Program-made: the position numbers and the translations under genes
Shown here: positions 46,127-57,112 of the stretch, piece by piece
How positions within the stretch are numbered: the first letter of the stretch is position 1
Layout: the number at the start of each line of letters is the position of its first letter
NCBI GenBank assembly: GCA_947462335.1
Contig: OX381705.1
Coordinates: 33,999,570-34,063,569 of the forward strand
Direction: 5' to 3'
From: Harmothoe impar
Taxonomy: Eukaryota; Annelida; Polychaeta; Phyllodocida; Polynoidae
Length of the DNA stretch: 64,000 nt
Notes under the pieces: generated by a model
The model's database searches: none
Told to the model about the DNA's origin: nothing
The model's input: only the letters and a program-made list of their open reading frames with translations

Positions 46127-47064
46127 ACATTTTATACTTTGTACAGTTCTTGCACACAAACAAGTCATGACCATTCCCTGCAATGTTACACATGATGCAG
46201 AAAGAACGATTGGTTGTGAAACCTTTCTGGCCTTTCCAAGAAACACCTTGAGTATTCCAAGTACTCACCCAACCAGTCCCCATCTTCACAATTTTAGATA
46301 GTTTCACATCAAACAATGACTGAGCTAGAAAGTATTCGCGCTTGTTTCTCACACCTGGAGTCAGAGCATTCAAGTAATCAGTTTTGAAACTGACTTCATA
46401 CGAGAAATGCTGTAACACTGCTGTGAGAGACAAAGCTTTCAACTCTAGAGTAGCTTGCAGACACGTGAAACACACATTGTAAGCGATATCTGAAGGGTTC
46501 ATCGGAACATTACACCTACAGAATGCGCCTATAATAGGTGATTCACGTAAGACTTCGTTGAACTCCATGAAGCTCTTGAAACTCCCTAGAGTGTATCTAG
46601 CATAGTGTCTGGGGCAAGTCAGAGAGTTATGCATTTGATACACAGCAATGGCGAAAACTGCAACGAATATAGGCAGATTCAATGTGGATTGCTCTATACA
46701 CTGAGTGTATGCGTCCCAGAAAGCTTCATGGAAATCTCTGTACACATGTATACTGGAAAAACAGCGCTCAACTACATCAGGTAAGGTTCCTCTAAAATAG
46801 CTAATATTATTTACAGGTATGAACTCCCAGAAGAAATGACCTTTACAACCACAAGTCAAAGCTGTGTCGAAGTTACGAGGTGACACTGGTCTTACATGAG
46901 TTGTAATGCGTGGGGGTGTATGAACATTTTTCTCACTTTCACGTGCTGAGAGAGTTGGTGCTGAAGTCTAGAAGTCTAGAACTACAACTACCATATATAG
47001 AACTGTACATACTGACAGAGTCAAGGATATCGTCTATTTTTGACGTCAACTTGCTGTCAGCCAT
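46125..47064 (-). CDS. virus-like gene of unknown function, one frameshift
   Basis: ATG at 47064-47062 follows an AAATATATACA motif and opens a 41-codon frame that stops at 46941-46939. A single-base shift there passes into a frame that stays open for about 270 codons to 46125. The long part has paired cysteines (CGCKGHFFWEF near its start, FCRCN, VCFTC) and ends with a zinc-ribbon-like CxxC-x11-CxxC and a basic tail. Codon use and length are unlike the host exons. AATAAA overlaps the stop codon (TGAATAAA), as in compact viral genomes. It lies just outside a terminal-repeat region related to the one beside the DNA polymerase at 63.4 kb, so both may derive from one type of element. I do not recognise the family; the shift may be decay. 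Confidence 0.65.
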
Positions 47065-47687
47065 TGTATATATTTCTTGACACTAATCAGAAAAAAAAAA
47101 AATTTTCTCTGATGAATTTGACGGACAAAGAGAGTTTAGTAAAGTAGTCTGAAATCAGTCAGTGGCGTCTTTGTAACAACTCTCTTTTCACGCCTGATTT
47201 TATTTTTTGGTGTGATACAGTTCACTTTTTTTTGTTATTTTACGAGCTTTTTTTTAGCGATATAGTTCACTAGGAGAGAAATTGAGGTGAAACATTCGGA
47301 GAGAAATTGGATAATTTCCTCGAATGTTCAACTATAATTTCTCTCTCTTTCTCTTTATAGAAGCTGTATTATTTACATTTTTATGAACATTTTTCATGAA
47401 AATTTTTCTCTTTTCTTCTTTTTTTTTTTACTATATAGTGAGTACTACTTAATTTCCAATTATAGAAATATTTTCTTTTTCTTCACAGAAAATTTTCCTT
47501 TACTCCTTCTTTTTTTACTATATAGTTAGTACTACTTAATTTCCATTTGTGGAAATTTTCTTTTCTTCACAGAAAATTTTCCTTTTTTCTCTTCAACTAT
47601 TTTTCTCTTTTTTTTTTACTGTAGGAAAATACTGTTTGTTTTTTTACTTTTTTTGAGTGATACAACTCACTTGTCTTTATCACACAT

Positions 47688-47688
<1 letters not shown>
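47065..47688. other. T-rich leader of the virus-like gene with a duplicated block
   Basis: Strongly T-rich on the + strand. A block of about 95 bp starting TTTTACTATATAGT, with GTACTACTTAATTTCC and TTCTTCACAGAAAATTTTCC, is present twice (about 47428-47510 and 47512-47585). TTCACT(A/T) words with GATA(C/T)A recur. It could hold promoter or replication sequences; no gene is seen. Confidence 0.5.

Positions 47689-47726
<38 letters not shown>
47689..47726. repeat. (CA)n microsatellite at the start of the terminal region
   Basis: Seventeen or so CA units. A corresponding (CA)n stretch in opposite orientation occurs at about 63376-63390 beside the polymerase gene. Confidence 0.9.
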
Positions 47727-47730
<4 letters not shown>

Positions 47731-48720
47731 TTACCAGCGAATCGGGGACACTGTTGCACATTCCTACAAAGTGGGGACCTTCACAAATTAACCCAGCTTT
47801 CACTTAATTTAGGTTCAATTTAGGGCACTGCATAATTCTAACCCCCATTAAACAGTAAATTATCATATTGAAAAATATTGAGCTGGCCTATGGTGCTCCA
47901 AAGTAGAGCAGTACAATGCATCCAAACTGAGGACATGGCAAGTGTTTCGCAACCAAAGTGAGGACATGTTTGTACAATTCAAATATTTATAGATCTAATA
48001 TCTACTTTTCTGCTCCTAATCATAAAAGTGATCAGTCAATTTATGAATAATAATGAGTTTAATAGGGGCAATACATTATAATCAGGGTGTGTGCTCGAAC
48101 AAATCAGAACTCAAACTGTGTGTATGCAAAATGAGGACTTGGTCTGAAATTGCACAGTGTGTGTATGCAAACTGGGGACATTGCCACACAGTGTGTGTCT
48201 GCAAAGAGAGGACTTGGTCTTAGGTATGGTGTGTGTATGCAAACTGGGGACAATGCCACACAGTGTGTGTCTGCAAATAGAGGACTTGGTCTTAGGTATG
48301 GCGTGTGTATGCAAACTGGGGACATTGCCACACAGTGTGTGTCTGCAAATAGAGGACTTGGTCTTAGGTATGGCGTGTGTATGCAAACTGGGGACATTGC
48401 CACACAGTGTGTGTCTGCAAATAGAGGACATCGTCTTAGGTATGGCGTGTGTATGCAAACTGGGGACATTGCCACACAGTGTGTGTCTGCAAAGAGAGGA
48501 CTTAGTCTTAGGTATGGCGTGTGTATGCAAACTGGGGACATTGCCACACAGTGTGTGTCTGCAAATAGAGGACTTGGTCTTAGGTATGGCGTGTGTATGC
48601 AAACTGGGGACATTGCCACACAGTGTGTGTCTGCAAATAGAGGACTTGGTCTTAGGAATGGCGTGTGTATGCAAACTGGGGACATTGCCACACAGTGTGT
48701 GTTTGCAAATGAATGGTGGG
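47727..48720. repeat. left terminal region with 72-bp tandem array
   Basis: From 47727 the sequence GGTGTTACCAGCGAATCGGG parallels, in reverse, the region left of 63380. From about 48118 there are eight copies of a 72-bp unit holding GTATGCAAACTGGGGACATT and TGTCTGCAAATAGAGGAC. Words of the CAAACTGGGGAC type are the inverse of those at 62-63.4 kb. As 72 is divisible by three, all frames on both strands stay open; none is a gene. Confidence 0.85.
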
Positions 48721-48829
48721 CCAACGTTGTACCAACATCACATTCTCACGTACCAACTTCTAGCCAATCATATTTAGAAGTTAGAAATAATGTGTTCTGA
48801 CGTTGATCCAACCCGCGGTCTATGTGCTA

Positions 48830-48975
48830 ACCAAGCCACCAGTGCGGGTTATATCATATTCTCAAAGTCTAGGTGCGGGTAATATGAGGGTTTTTATAAG
48901 TATAGTATAGTACTAAATCGGCGATTTTCAGACCCCAGATGCAGGTTATATGACTCTCTCAAAGTCAGGGTGCAT
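48830..48975. mobile_element. partial copy of the GTGCGGGTTAT MITE
   Basis: CCAGTGCGGGTTATAT, TCTCAAAGTCTAGGTGCGGG and TTTTTATAAGTATAGTA match the element at 2513-2735 at the same spacing. The terminal inverted repeats are lost. Confidence 0.75.
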
Positions 48976-49949
48976 TTAATAAAGGCATAAGTAGACATTA
49001 CTAAATAAGAGTGGGCAGAAACCCAAATTGTCCATGTATTATAGTCAAACCCCGGCAGGGGCAAGGGCATGCCTCCAATATCCAGTATGAAAGTCCATAA
49101 TTAATTAAACTTGCTATATGCAATGCAAGAATTTATACTCAGGTACAAAATAATGATGTTAGCAAAATGCATGTATCTATTTTGCTTTTAAAGTTCATAT
49201 TCATATTACACATATATACTGCGGTACTAGCGAGGCGACGATTAACATACAGATTAAGGTAAATGAGAAATTAAATGTCATCTAGTGCTCTGATATATCC
49301 AATTACTAAAAATTTTGTCCTTATGCAGCAGCAGGCCTGTGACCACAGCGCACTTCTGACATGCAAAAGGGGGGGGGGTTCAAAAAATATATTTTAATTA
49401 TGAAAGTTAGTTAAGTTAAAGTTATTATTATGCTGGAGGTCTGGCGGGCAATCAGCTGAGGTGACCACCCCTACCGATTGCCTTCCTTTTTGAATAGTGC
49501 ATTCTAATGTATCAGTCCATTTTCAATCAGGATCCTCTTGTTGATAACGACTGCTTTTGCTATCCTTATAGCCCACTCCTGGTTCGTAGCAGCATCAGTC
49601 CCTACCATGACAGCAAGGCGCCTCTTGGGGCTGTCCCCGACCCCGGCCCTGTGATGTAACTGCAGGTGCCAGGGAGGGAGGAATTTAGACATCTGACACC
49701 GGGGTGGACCTAGCTGCACCCCTCCACTACTCCAGCCTCAAGCCCCTGTACATGGTGAGGGGATTAGATCCTGGTGCTAGGTGTAGGACTAGGCTGCAGT
49801 CCACAGGCTAGAAATAAAGAGCCTATTAGGCTGGTGGCACCTATATCTCTTCCTCTACTGATAGAACATAATATATGTGGAAAAAAATCTCTGTAAATTC
49901 TTCAACATTCAGTTATGCGAATCTTGAACTGTTTGTGTCTGAGTTAAAT
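48976..49949. other. intergenic; one unplaced minus-strand frame
   Basis: A 71-codon minus frame (49504-49719) ends VVINKRILIENGLIH and has a coding-like composition, but no family is evident and no partner exon is seen. It could be a fragment of another retroelement. A G10 run lies near 49370. Confidence 0.35.
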
Positions 49950-50770
49950 ACCCTTGACCCTCTCTTTCCCCCTTCCCTACCCTCTCACTCCCCTACCCTC
50001 TCATTCCCCCACTCCCCCACCCTCTCAATCCCCTAATCCCCTACCCTCTCGCTCCCCCACTCCCCTATGCTCTCACTCCCCCACCCTCTCACTCCCCTAT
50101 CCTCTCACTCCCTCACTCCCCTACCCTCTCACTCCCCCTCTCACTCCCTCACCCTCTCACTCCCCTACCCTCTCATTCCCCCAGCCTCTCACTCCCTCGC
50201 CCCCTACCATCTCACTCCCCCACCCTCTCACTCCCCTATCCTCTTACTCTCCCAATCCCCTACTCCCCTACCCTCTCACTCCCCCACTCCCTTACCCTCT
50301 CACTTTAATATGATACCAAATGTGTCAATATTCATCAATTTTATTGTTTTCTTCATTAAACTTACAAAATAGATAAAATATTTCCCCAATGAATGATAAC
50401 TTAACAGTGATGATTAAACTTTGAGTGGCCTTAACAATGGTTTTTTTTAGTGTCCTTGACCCTCTCTTTCCCCCTCTTTTCCCCTACCCTCTCAATCCCC
50501 CACTCCCCCACCCTCTCACTCCCTTAATCCCCTACTCTCTCACTCCCCCAATCCCCTACCCTCTCACTCCCCACTCCCCTACCCTCTCATTCCCCCTCTC
50601 ACTCCCCTATCCTCTCACTCCCCTACCCTCTCACTCCCCTACCCTCTCAATCCCCCACTCCCCCACCCTCTCACTCCCTTAATCCCCTACTCTCTCACTC
50701 CCCCAATCCCCTACCCTCTCACTCCCAACTCCCCTACCCTCTCATTCCCCCTCTCACTCCCCTATCCTCT
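49950..50770. repeat. two blocks of a pyrimidine-only satellite
   Basis: Words CCCCTACCCTCTCACTC and CCCCACCCTCTCACTC make up 49960-50310 and 50452-50770, separated by about 140 AT-rich bases. Both blocks open with CCTTGACCCTCTCTTTCCCC, so one is a duplicate of the other. The strand asymmetry is extreme (almost no G on +). The right block touches the last codons of the minus-strand frames that begin at 52424. Confidence 0.9.
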
Positions 50771-52424
50771 CTGGGCGACTTCCTGGGCCAGCCTCATGGC
50801 TAGAGTCAGCAGTCGCTTCTTCTCGCGCCGTCCGAGGACCGTGCGAAATTCGGCGAATGTCTCCATGTCCGAATCTAAAGTTGCCAATGCATCAGGACGC
50901 TGCTCGGCAACTGCTAGGAGGCGTTCCTTGCGGGTCTCCTCTCCTACACCTTCCAGACTCGCATTTAGGCGGTCCGGAAAGCAAGTGGGGTATTTGTCTC
51001 CCAGCAGTGCCAGACCCCTGAACGTACCAGTCAAGTTGAAATCAACCAACTTAACCTCATCCTCGCTTAATTGGCTAATTAAGCCTCTTCGGGGTGTTCT
51101 CAGGACAGGGTCGTCGTCCTTCATCCACTCCTCATGTTGGTGGGGAGCCAAGATACCTCCTAATCCTCCACCTGAAGCTCCACCACCATCAGCCTCGTCC
51201 AGTTTCCCGGCCTCGTCCGAAGTATCCATCGCGGGATGCTCCGAATCCAGCACAGGCTCCTTCGGGGGGGGGAGGGGGGGGTTCCGGTGGTGTCATTACT
51301 GGTTTCGTCGGTGCCGGGGGCGCCGGTACCTTAAAACTAGCAGTCACTGCGTCAGCCAGGACTTCTCCTAGCGTGGCGACCACCTGGGCTCCAACCGTAG
51401 TGGAGTCCTCGTCCATAGCCTCTTCCAGGTGAGGTTGAGGCTCCTCCATAATGCCACCGTACTGCTCGTCTTCGGACGAGCTCCGGTACCGCTGTGCTCG
51501 GCGAGTACTGCAGTGGCTGCCACTGTGGCAAGGGCTGCAGTAGCCACCACTGCAGGACTCGCGTCTAGTCCTCTTCACAGGGAGAACAAATCCGTTATCA
51601 GGAGTGTATCCAATTTCTTGGTCGTAGTCTCCCGAACCGGTTTCTGCGCTGTAGCTTCTCCGGATTTCTTCGGTCCGGCGGAACTCGTGGTTTTAATGTC
51701 CACCTTACCCTTTGTTTTGGGTTCGGTTTTCACCTCCACCTTGCCCTTGGGTTTAATGTCGGCTTTCACATCTATTTTGGCCTTGGACTTCTTCGGATCC
51801 GCTACCACAGTACTACTGGTGGCCACCGGATCCTTCTTGGTCTTAGTACTCGGAGTACTAAGTTTCTTGGGTTCGGGCTTCTTCGGCTCAGACTTCTCAA
51901 CGTTAGGTTGAGCCTTCTTGACGGGCCCGGACTGTTTAATAACCTTTCAGCCAGGTCGGTCAGTCGACTTGGATCTACTCCGGTTAGTCTTCTTGCAGCG
52001 AGTCTTCGGACCCGAGGCATCACTGTCGTCACTGTGGGTAACGTTGTCCTTCATGGACAGTCGACGGTTCACCGACTTTTTCAATGCCGGCGAGATGCTG
52101 AGACTTACCGGTGGGTTCGGACTCTTTCTCGGAGAGCTCCAATCCTGCGGGCAGTTCGAAGTCATCATCGACGTCCGGCGAAGGTGACTTCTGGATCGGT
52201 GAGACAGCGGGGTCGACTTGCATCTCCGCTATTCTCTCACTGAGCTCGTCCCTCGAGTTGGGGTTGGCTCCCACAAGTCCCTCGACGGCTGAAGCCGTCT
52301 CGGGGTCAACAAGTGGTTCGGAGTGGTGGAGCTGCTGCTCGGCCATCCTTACCAGCACAGGGTGTCTTACGACAGAGGAGTTGACGGGAAACACAAAGTT
52401 CCCCGCCACCCTCTTTTGTAACAA
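50762..52424 (-). pseudogene. unidentified Lys/Glu/Pro-rich reading-frame series
   Basis: Successive minus frames (52424-52029, 52168-51947, 51826-51575, 51578-51189, 51253-50762) overlap and share composition, as if one polypeptide of about 550 residues had been broken by frameshifts, one of them at a long G/C run near 51265. The first part is acidic, the middle Lys-rich with KGKVEVKTEPKTKGKVDIK-type repeats, then a Pro-rich hinge and a C-terminal part with LISQLSEDEVKLVDFNL and a basic helix. It follows the retroelement pol on the same strand, in the place of a third ORF, but shows no envelope features. It could equally be gag of another element or a host-derived gene. Function unknown. Confidence 0.45.
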
Positions 52425-52429
52425 CGACC

Positions 52430-52830
52430 TCAGAAAAGAGTGTACTCGCTTACCACCTCTTTTAAATCACTTGCTCCTCTTCAATTTCACCCAAAAACAC
52501 GATCCGCCGCTGCCAACCTGCCGCCGCTACTGATCCGGCTAACGCCAAAATCAATATGGCAGTTCCCTCGCTTTTGTTTCCAAAACAAAGCGCATGCGCG
52601 GCGTCTCGCGTGATTGGACGCAATCCCGTTATCCGGCGTGACCCAATTCTTAATTAATCAGGTCACGGCCTTTCCCGCCCCGCCGCTCGGGCTGTAGGGA
52701 TCAACACGCCACATGGGCGGCTCCCCAAAAGTGAAATTGTACTTCGAATAAAGAGCTCATCTGGAGTATTCGTGGATATATATGGGAAATCAAAGATTAT
52801 CCCACCGGATTATCCGTCCACCACCCTCTG
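52430..52830 (-). promoter_or_regulatory. CpG-rich spacer, possible promoter of the 52.4-kb frames
   Basis: Between pol and the next minus-strand frames lies a GC- and CpG-rich stretch with GCGCATGCGC, CCGCCGC clusters and a TATATAT word near 52775. It could be a promoter or part of an LTR; no matching second LTR was found. Confidence 0.3.
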
Positions 52831-52833
52831 GGA

Positions 52834-55800
52834 TCACTCTTCCTTCTTTCCCTTGACTCTGAGCGCCACTGTCGGTAGCACACATATAACATATAAAGAC
52901 AACACAGGACACCACACTCGTTGTGTAAAACAAGCTAGGTTACAGCCCCCCCTAGCCACCAGCCTAGGGCTCCGCCGAACGGGATTACCGTCCACATCAA
53001 GTAACCTGGCCGGAGGACACTCGTTCTTAACCAATAATCCAGCCTTGATTTTGGTTTTCCGTGCCCTCCTTCCTTCGCTTGCCGAGACTTTCTTTTTCAC
53101 GGGCTTTCGGGGCTTTCTTCGTACCCGCCTCGTAGGGATATCCTCCGACACCCCCTCCAAGGGTACAAATTTTGCCTCTTCACATCTTCACATCTTCACA
53201 TCTTCCACCTCCGTTTCCGGGGTGAGCTCCCTCCCAGCCCAAGTACGTAACCAAGCCACATGGCTCGTCCGGATACGCCCTGCCTCGGACTGGATCAATA
53301 CAGTTGTCTGACTGATACATTTGACCACAGTGTGTGGTCCATCCCAGTTATTCGTCAGTTTGACGTTGCAGAGAGGCGTGTAAGCGGATCACCTTATCCC
53401 CCACTACGAACCGTCGCAACTTCAAGCCGGTGTGATAACCCACATTTTGCCATGTAGCAGCTTTGAGCAAATGAGCTCGCACTGTTTCATAGGCAAATTT
53501 GAACCTCTCTCAGAGAGATTCTACAAAACAACACCGTACACGTTGCCTCCGGACTAATCCCAACCACCCCGAACACCAGGTCCGCTGGCATGATTAAGTT
53601 CTCTCCGGACACCAGTAGACTCGGAGTGCAATTAGTGGAACTGTGCACCGTATTATTATAGGCATGCACCACAAACTCACATTGGTCGTCCCAATCGTCC
53701 ATATGGGAGTTCACTAAAGGCTTCAGGACCTGGATCAGAGCCCGATTAAACCGTTCCACCTGTCCATAGGACTGGGGTCGGTACGGATTCGTCCGGGTCT
53801 TACAGATAGCCAACTGATGGCACATAGCAGCCCACAGTTTTGACTCAAATTCTCTCCCTTGATCGCTATGTAACATCAAGGGAGCCCCCAGATGGAGTAT
53901 CCACCCCTTAACCAGTGCTTCCGCACAGGTAGCAGCAGTATGATCCTCCAGTGGGTACACTCTCGTGTATTTTGTATAGTAGTCCGAGACCACCATCATA
54001 GACGTATTCCCTTAAGGAGTGGGTTTCACTCCACTGATTATATCCACAGCTATCCGAGCAAACCTCACTCCGAATAGCTCCTGCTGCAAGGGCAGTTTGC
54101 CCAGTCCCGGACCGGGTTTGCCCAAACAGCAGGCCGGACACGTCTAGATTTATCTCAGGAGATCACCAGACATACCCGGCCAATAACAACGCCGACTCAG
54201 CATTTCCAGCGAACGCTTCTTTCCGAAATGTCTGCTCGTAGAATGGCCATGACAGAAGTACAGGATATCCTTCATAGCAGCCGGGATTACCATTTGCAAT
54301 ACCCTCCGCTTTCCTGGACAAGACTTCCACCTGCACAATAACGCATCCCGCATCTCTAGTTCATGGAACTGAGCTAGAAAGCGTCGCATCTCTCTGTTTT
54401 CCAATGATATTTCGGGCCTCACTGGACAGATCCCGGTGGGAACTAGCTCCCTCAGTCATGCTATGGTAGGGTCGGCCATCTGGTAAGTCCTTATAGTGTC
54501 GGTGGACCAATCCAACAGCTTCTGCAACAACCCATCATAAGGCAAACGCACACTCGCTACCACAGCATTGTGAGAACCACAATCCCCACAGTCCGGACGC
54601 ACACAACGGCGAACCGGACGTCTACTTAGACGGTCAGCATTTACATGCTTCGTGCCTGCTCAGTGTTGGATATGAGAGTTCTCCAACCCGAACTTGCTTA
54701 GGTGATTTAACCACCGACCAATCATCCCCTCCGTGTCCTTAAAATTAAGGAGCCACCTCAACGCTGAATGATCCGTCCGCAATGTGAAATTACCACCGTA
54801 CAAGAAGTGTCTGAACTTCTTTGTATAAACTACCACCGCCAGCAACTCACGCTTGGTAGTGCAATAGTTTCTCTGCGCCTTGTTCATACTGTTACTGGCA
54901 AACGCCAGTGGGACCTCTACTCCACCCTGGATTTGGGACAATGCGGCCTCGATGCTCTCATTGCTCGCATCAGTGTCAAGGATAAAATGCCCCTTCTCCG
55001 TAGGGTATCTCAGCACGGGGGTGTCCCGGAACAATGCCTTAATCTCTTTGAAAGCATTGCTCTGTTCCATCCCCCAGGGAAAAGGTTCTTTTTTCATCCC
55101 CGGAGTCCAATGACTCAACTTCTGTAAAGGTTGAGACACTCTCGAGAATCCGGGGATGAAGTCCCTATAATAGGAACAGAACCCCAAGAAAGACCTCACG
55201 TCCTTCGGTCCTTTTGGAACTTCTCAAGTCTCCACAGTTTCCGATTTGGCCGGATCAGCCTCCACACCACTGATGGAGATGATTCGGCCCAGATAAACCA
55301 TGGACTTCCTAAAAAGTTCACATTTCTTCGGCTTCAGGGTTAACGCATTAGACCGAATTTGCTCCAATACCTCGCCGAGGTTCAACGCACACTCTTCAAA
55401 CGTCTTGCCGAAAACAATGATGTCATCCAAGTAGACCAGGCACTTGCGCCATAATAGATCACTCAGGAGAGTTTCCATCATGGCCTCAAAAGTCGCCGGG
55501 GCATTGCACAACCCAAAAGGCATCAGTTCGAACTGATACAGTCCAATATGGCTCGTAAAAGCCGTCTTCTCCTTATCCTCCTCCTTCATTCCGATTTGCC
55601 AATATCTGGACTGCAAATCCAGGGTGCAGAACCATTGGTTCCCACCCAACGAGTCCAGAGTCTCATCAATTCGGGGTAGAGGATAGGCATTTTTCTTGGT
55701 TACTCCGTTCAGACGTCTATAGTCGATACAAAACCGAATAGACCCATCCTTCTTAAAAAAACATCTGAACCGGACTAGACCAGGGGCTAGTGCTAGGCAT

Positions 55801-57112
55801 GATCACCTTCTGTTCCAGCATGGTTTTCACTTGTTCTTCAACAACTCAACGGCAAGCGTCGGTAAGGCATTTTAAATGGCTGTGCATCCCCGGTATTGAT
55901 GGAATGTAGCATCTTGTCAGTTCGGCCCAAAGGCTCCCCCTCCACTTGCCACGCATCCTGATACCTCTCCACCAGCCTTCTCAAGGAACTGAGATCCCCC
56001 GGGTCCGTAAGATCCGTTTCGGAGATCATTTTCTCCAGTCCCTCACTCAGATTGGTAGGCGAAGGGTCCCCTTTCATGCTCACATGACCAGCAGGCATCA
56101 CTGCCTTGCTGGAGAACACCTCCCCCAACACCGTATCCTTTTTCAGATACTTAGCTTCTAACCCGGGGTTAGAAACCGGCACCACAGTCCAAGCACCATC
56201 ACCCACCAGGGTGTCCATGCCCACTAGACCGATACTCCCCAACATAGCCATATCCGGTTCCACAACTGCTTCTTCCTCTCTCCTAAGCCCCTTGCTTCGG
56301 ACCAGCACGTCACACGTCTGTCCGGGAGGAATTTTCACAGTTTGGACCACCGTTGCCACTGTTGAAACTTGCCGAAGCACACACTGCTCTACCGTCCGGT
56401 ACGGGTGCTCTATCCGGAGTACCCCTGTACTAGGATTCAGGACCGCGTCATATAACGCCGCAAAGTCCAACCCCAGTATACCGTCGTCTGCAATATCCGC
56501 AATTGTGGGAGAAGCCACATACTCCTTCCCTCCAATTCGGAGTGGTATGAACGCGCGCCCATACGTCTGCATACTTAACCCATCGGCTGAGCAGGCGCTT
56601 ACCTTCATTTTGAAGTCATCGCGACTACTTGGCATAGGAGCATAAAAGTTTGAGGAGATAAAGGAGTGGCTAGCTCCGGTATCTACTAAGAACTCGCCTG
56701 CCCTACCGGCCACAGTAACAGACACATACCACCGTCTCCCTCCCAGCGGAGACGGGTTTACAGTGAAACGTTTAAAGTCCTTCGGAGTAGCCAAATCTAA
56801 CGAATGTTTCTTCAAATGGCCGAAACATGGATGATCAGGGGAAAGCTGGGTACTCCCTACCCAAACGGTGTCTGTGACAGCCATTACTTTCTCGTCTCCT
56901 TCGGTAATGGGCCTCCCTGCCTCATTGCCGGGCAACTGTTGGACTGAGATGTCCACCAGACCGGCATCCGAACTCCCCAAGCTCGAAGCCACCCCTGGTA
57001 TTCTTTCTGTCCTAAGAACTCCACTAGGCTCTACCTCTCTGGTATGTTGGCGTACTACATTACCAGGGGTCGTCCGCTCGCCAGCTCGGACCACCCCACC
57101 TAGTTTCCCTAC
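52834..57112 (-). pseudogene. Ty3/gypsy pol: protease, RT, RNase H, integrase (frameshifted)
   Basis: Read leftwards, the domains follow the Ty3/gypsy order. An aspartic protease carries LVDTGASHSFIS (about 56700-56660). A reverse transcriptase has LDLQSRYWQIG, FGLCNAPATF and the catalytic YLDDIIVFG (about 55640-55400). RNase H has the FILDTDAS, TTKRELLAVV and LRTDHSALRWL motifs (about 55020-54750). Integrase has an HHCC finger (54330-54120) and a catalytic core with LHSDQGREFE and QSYGQVERFNR (54000-53700). A basic C-terminal region runs to 52834 without an obvious chromodomain. Frameshifts or stops occur at about 55840, in the A-run at 55750, at 55200, 54440, 54145 and 54010, so the copy is not functional. 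The pol frame opens just at the gag stop, in the -1 frame. Confidence 0.9.

Noticed and set aside
48104..48800. Long open frames of about 190-215 residues on both strands
   Set aside because: They arise from a 72-bp tandem repeat whose length is divisible by three; the peptides are pure repeats with no start context or splice sites.
48800..53000. 3' LTR of the Ty3/gypsy element
   Set aside because: No stretch resembling TGTAATAAACGATAATTTG or the TATA/AATAAA layout of the 60-kb LTR could be found by eye, so it is not annotated.
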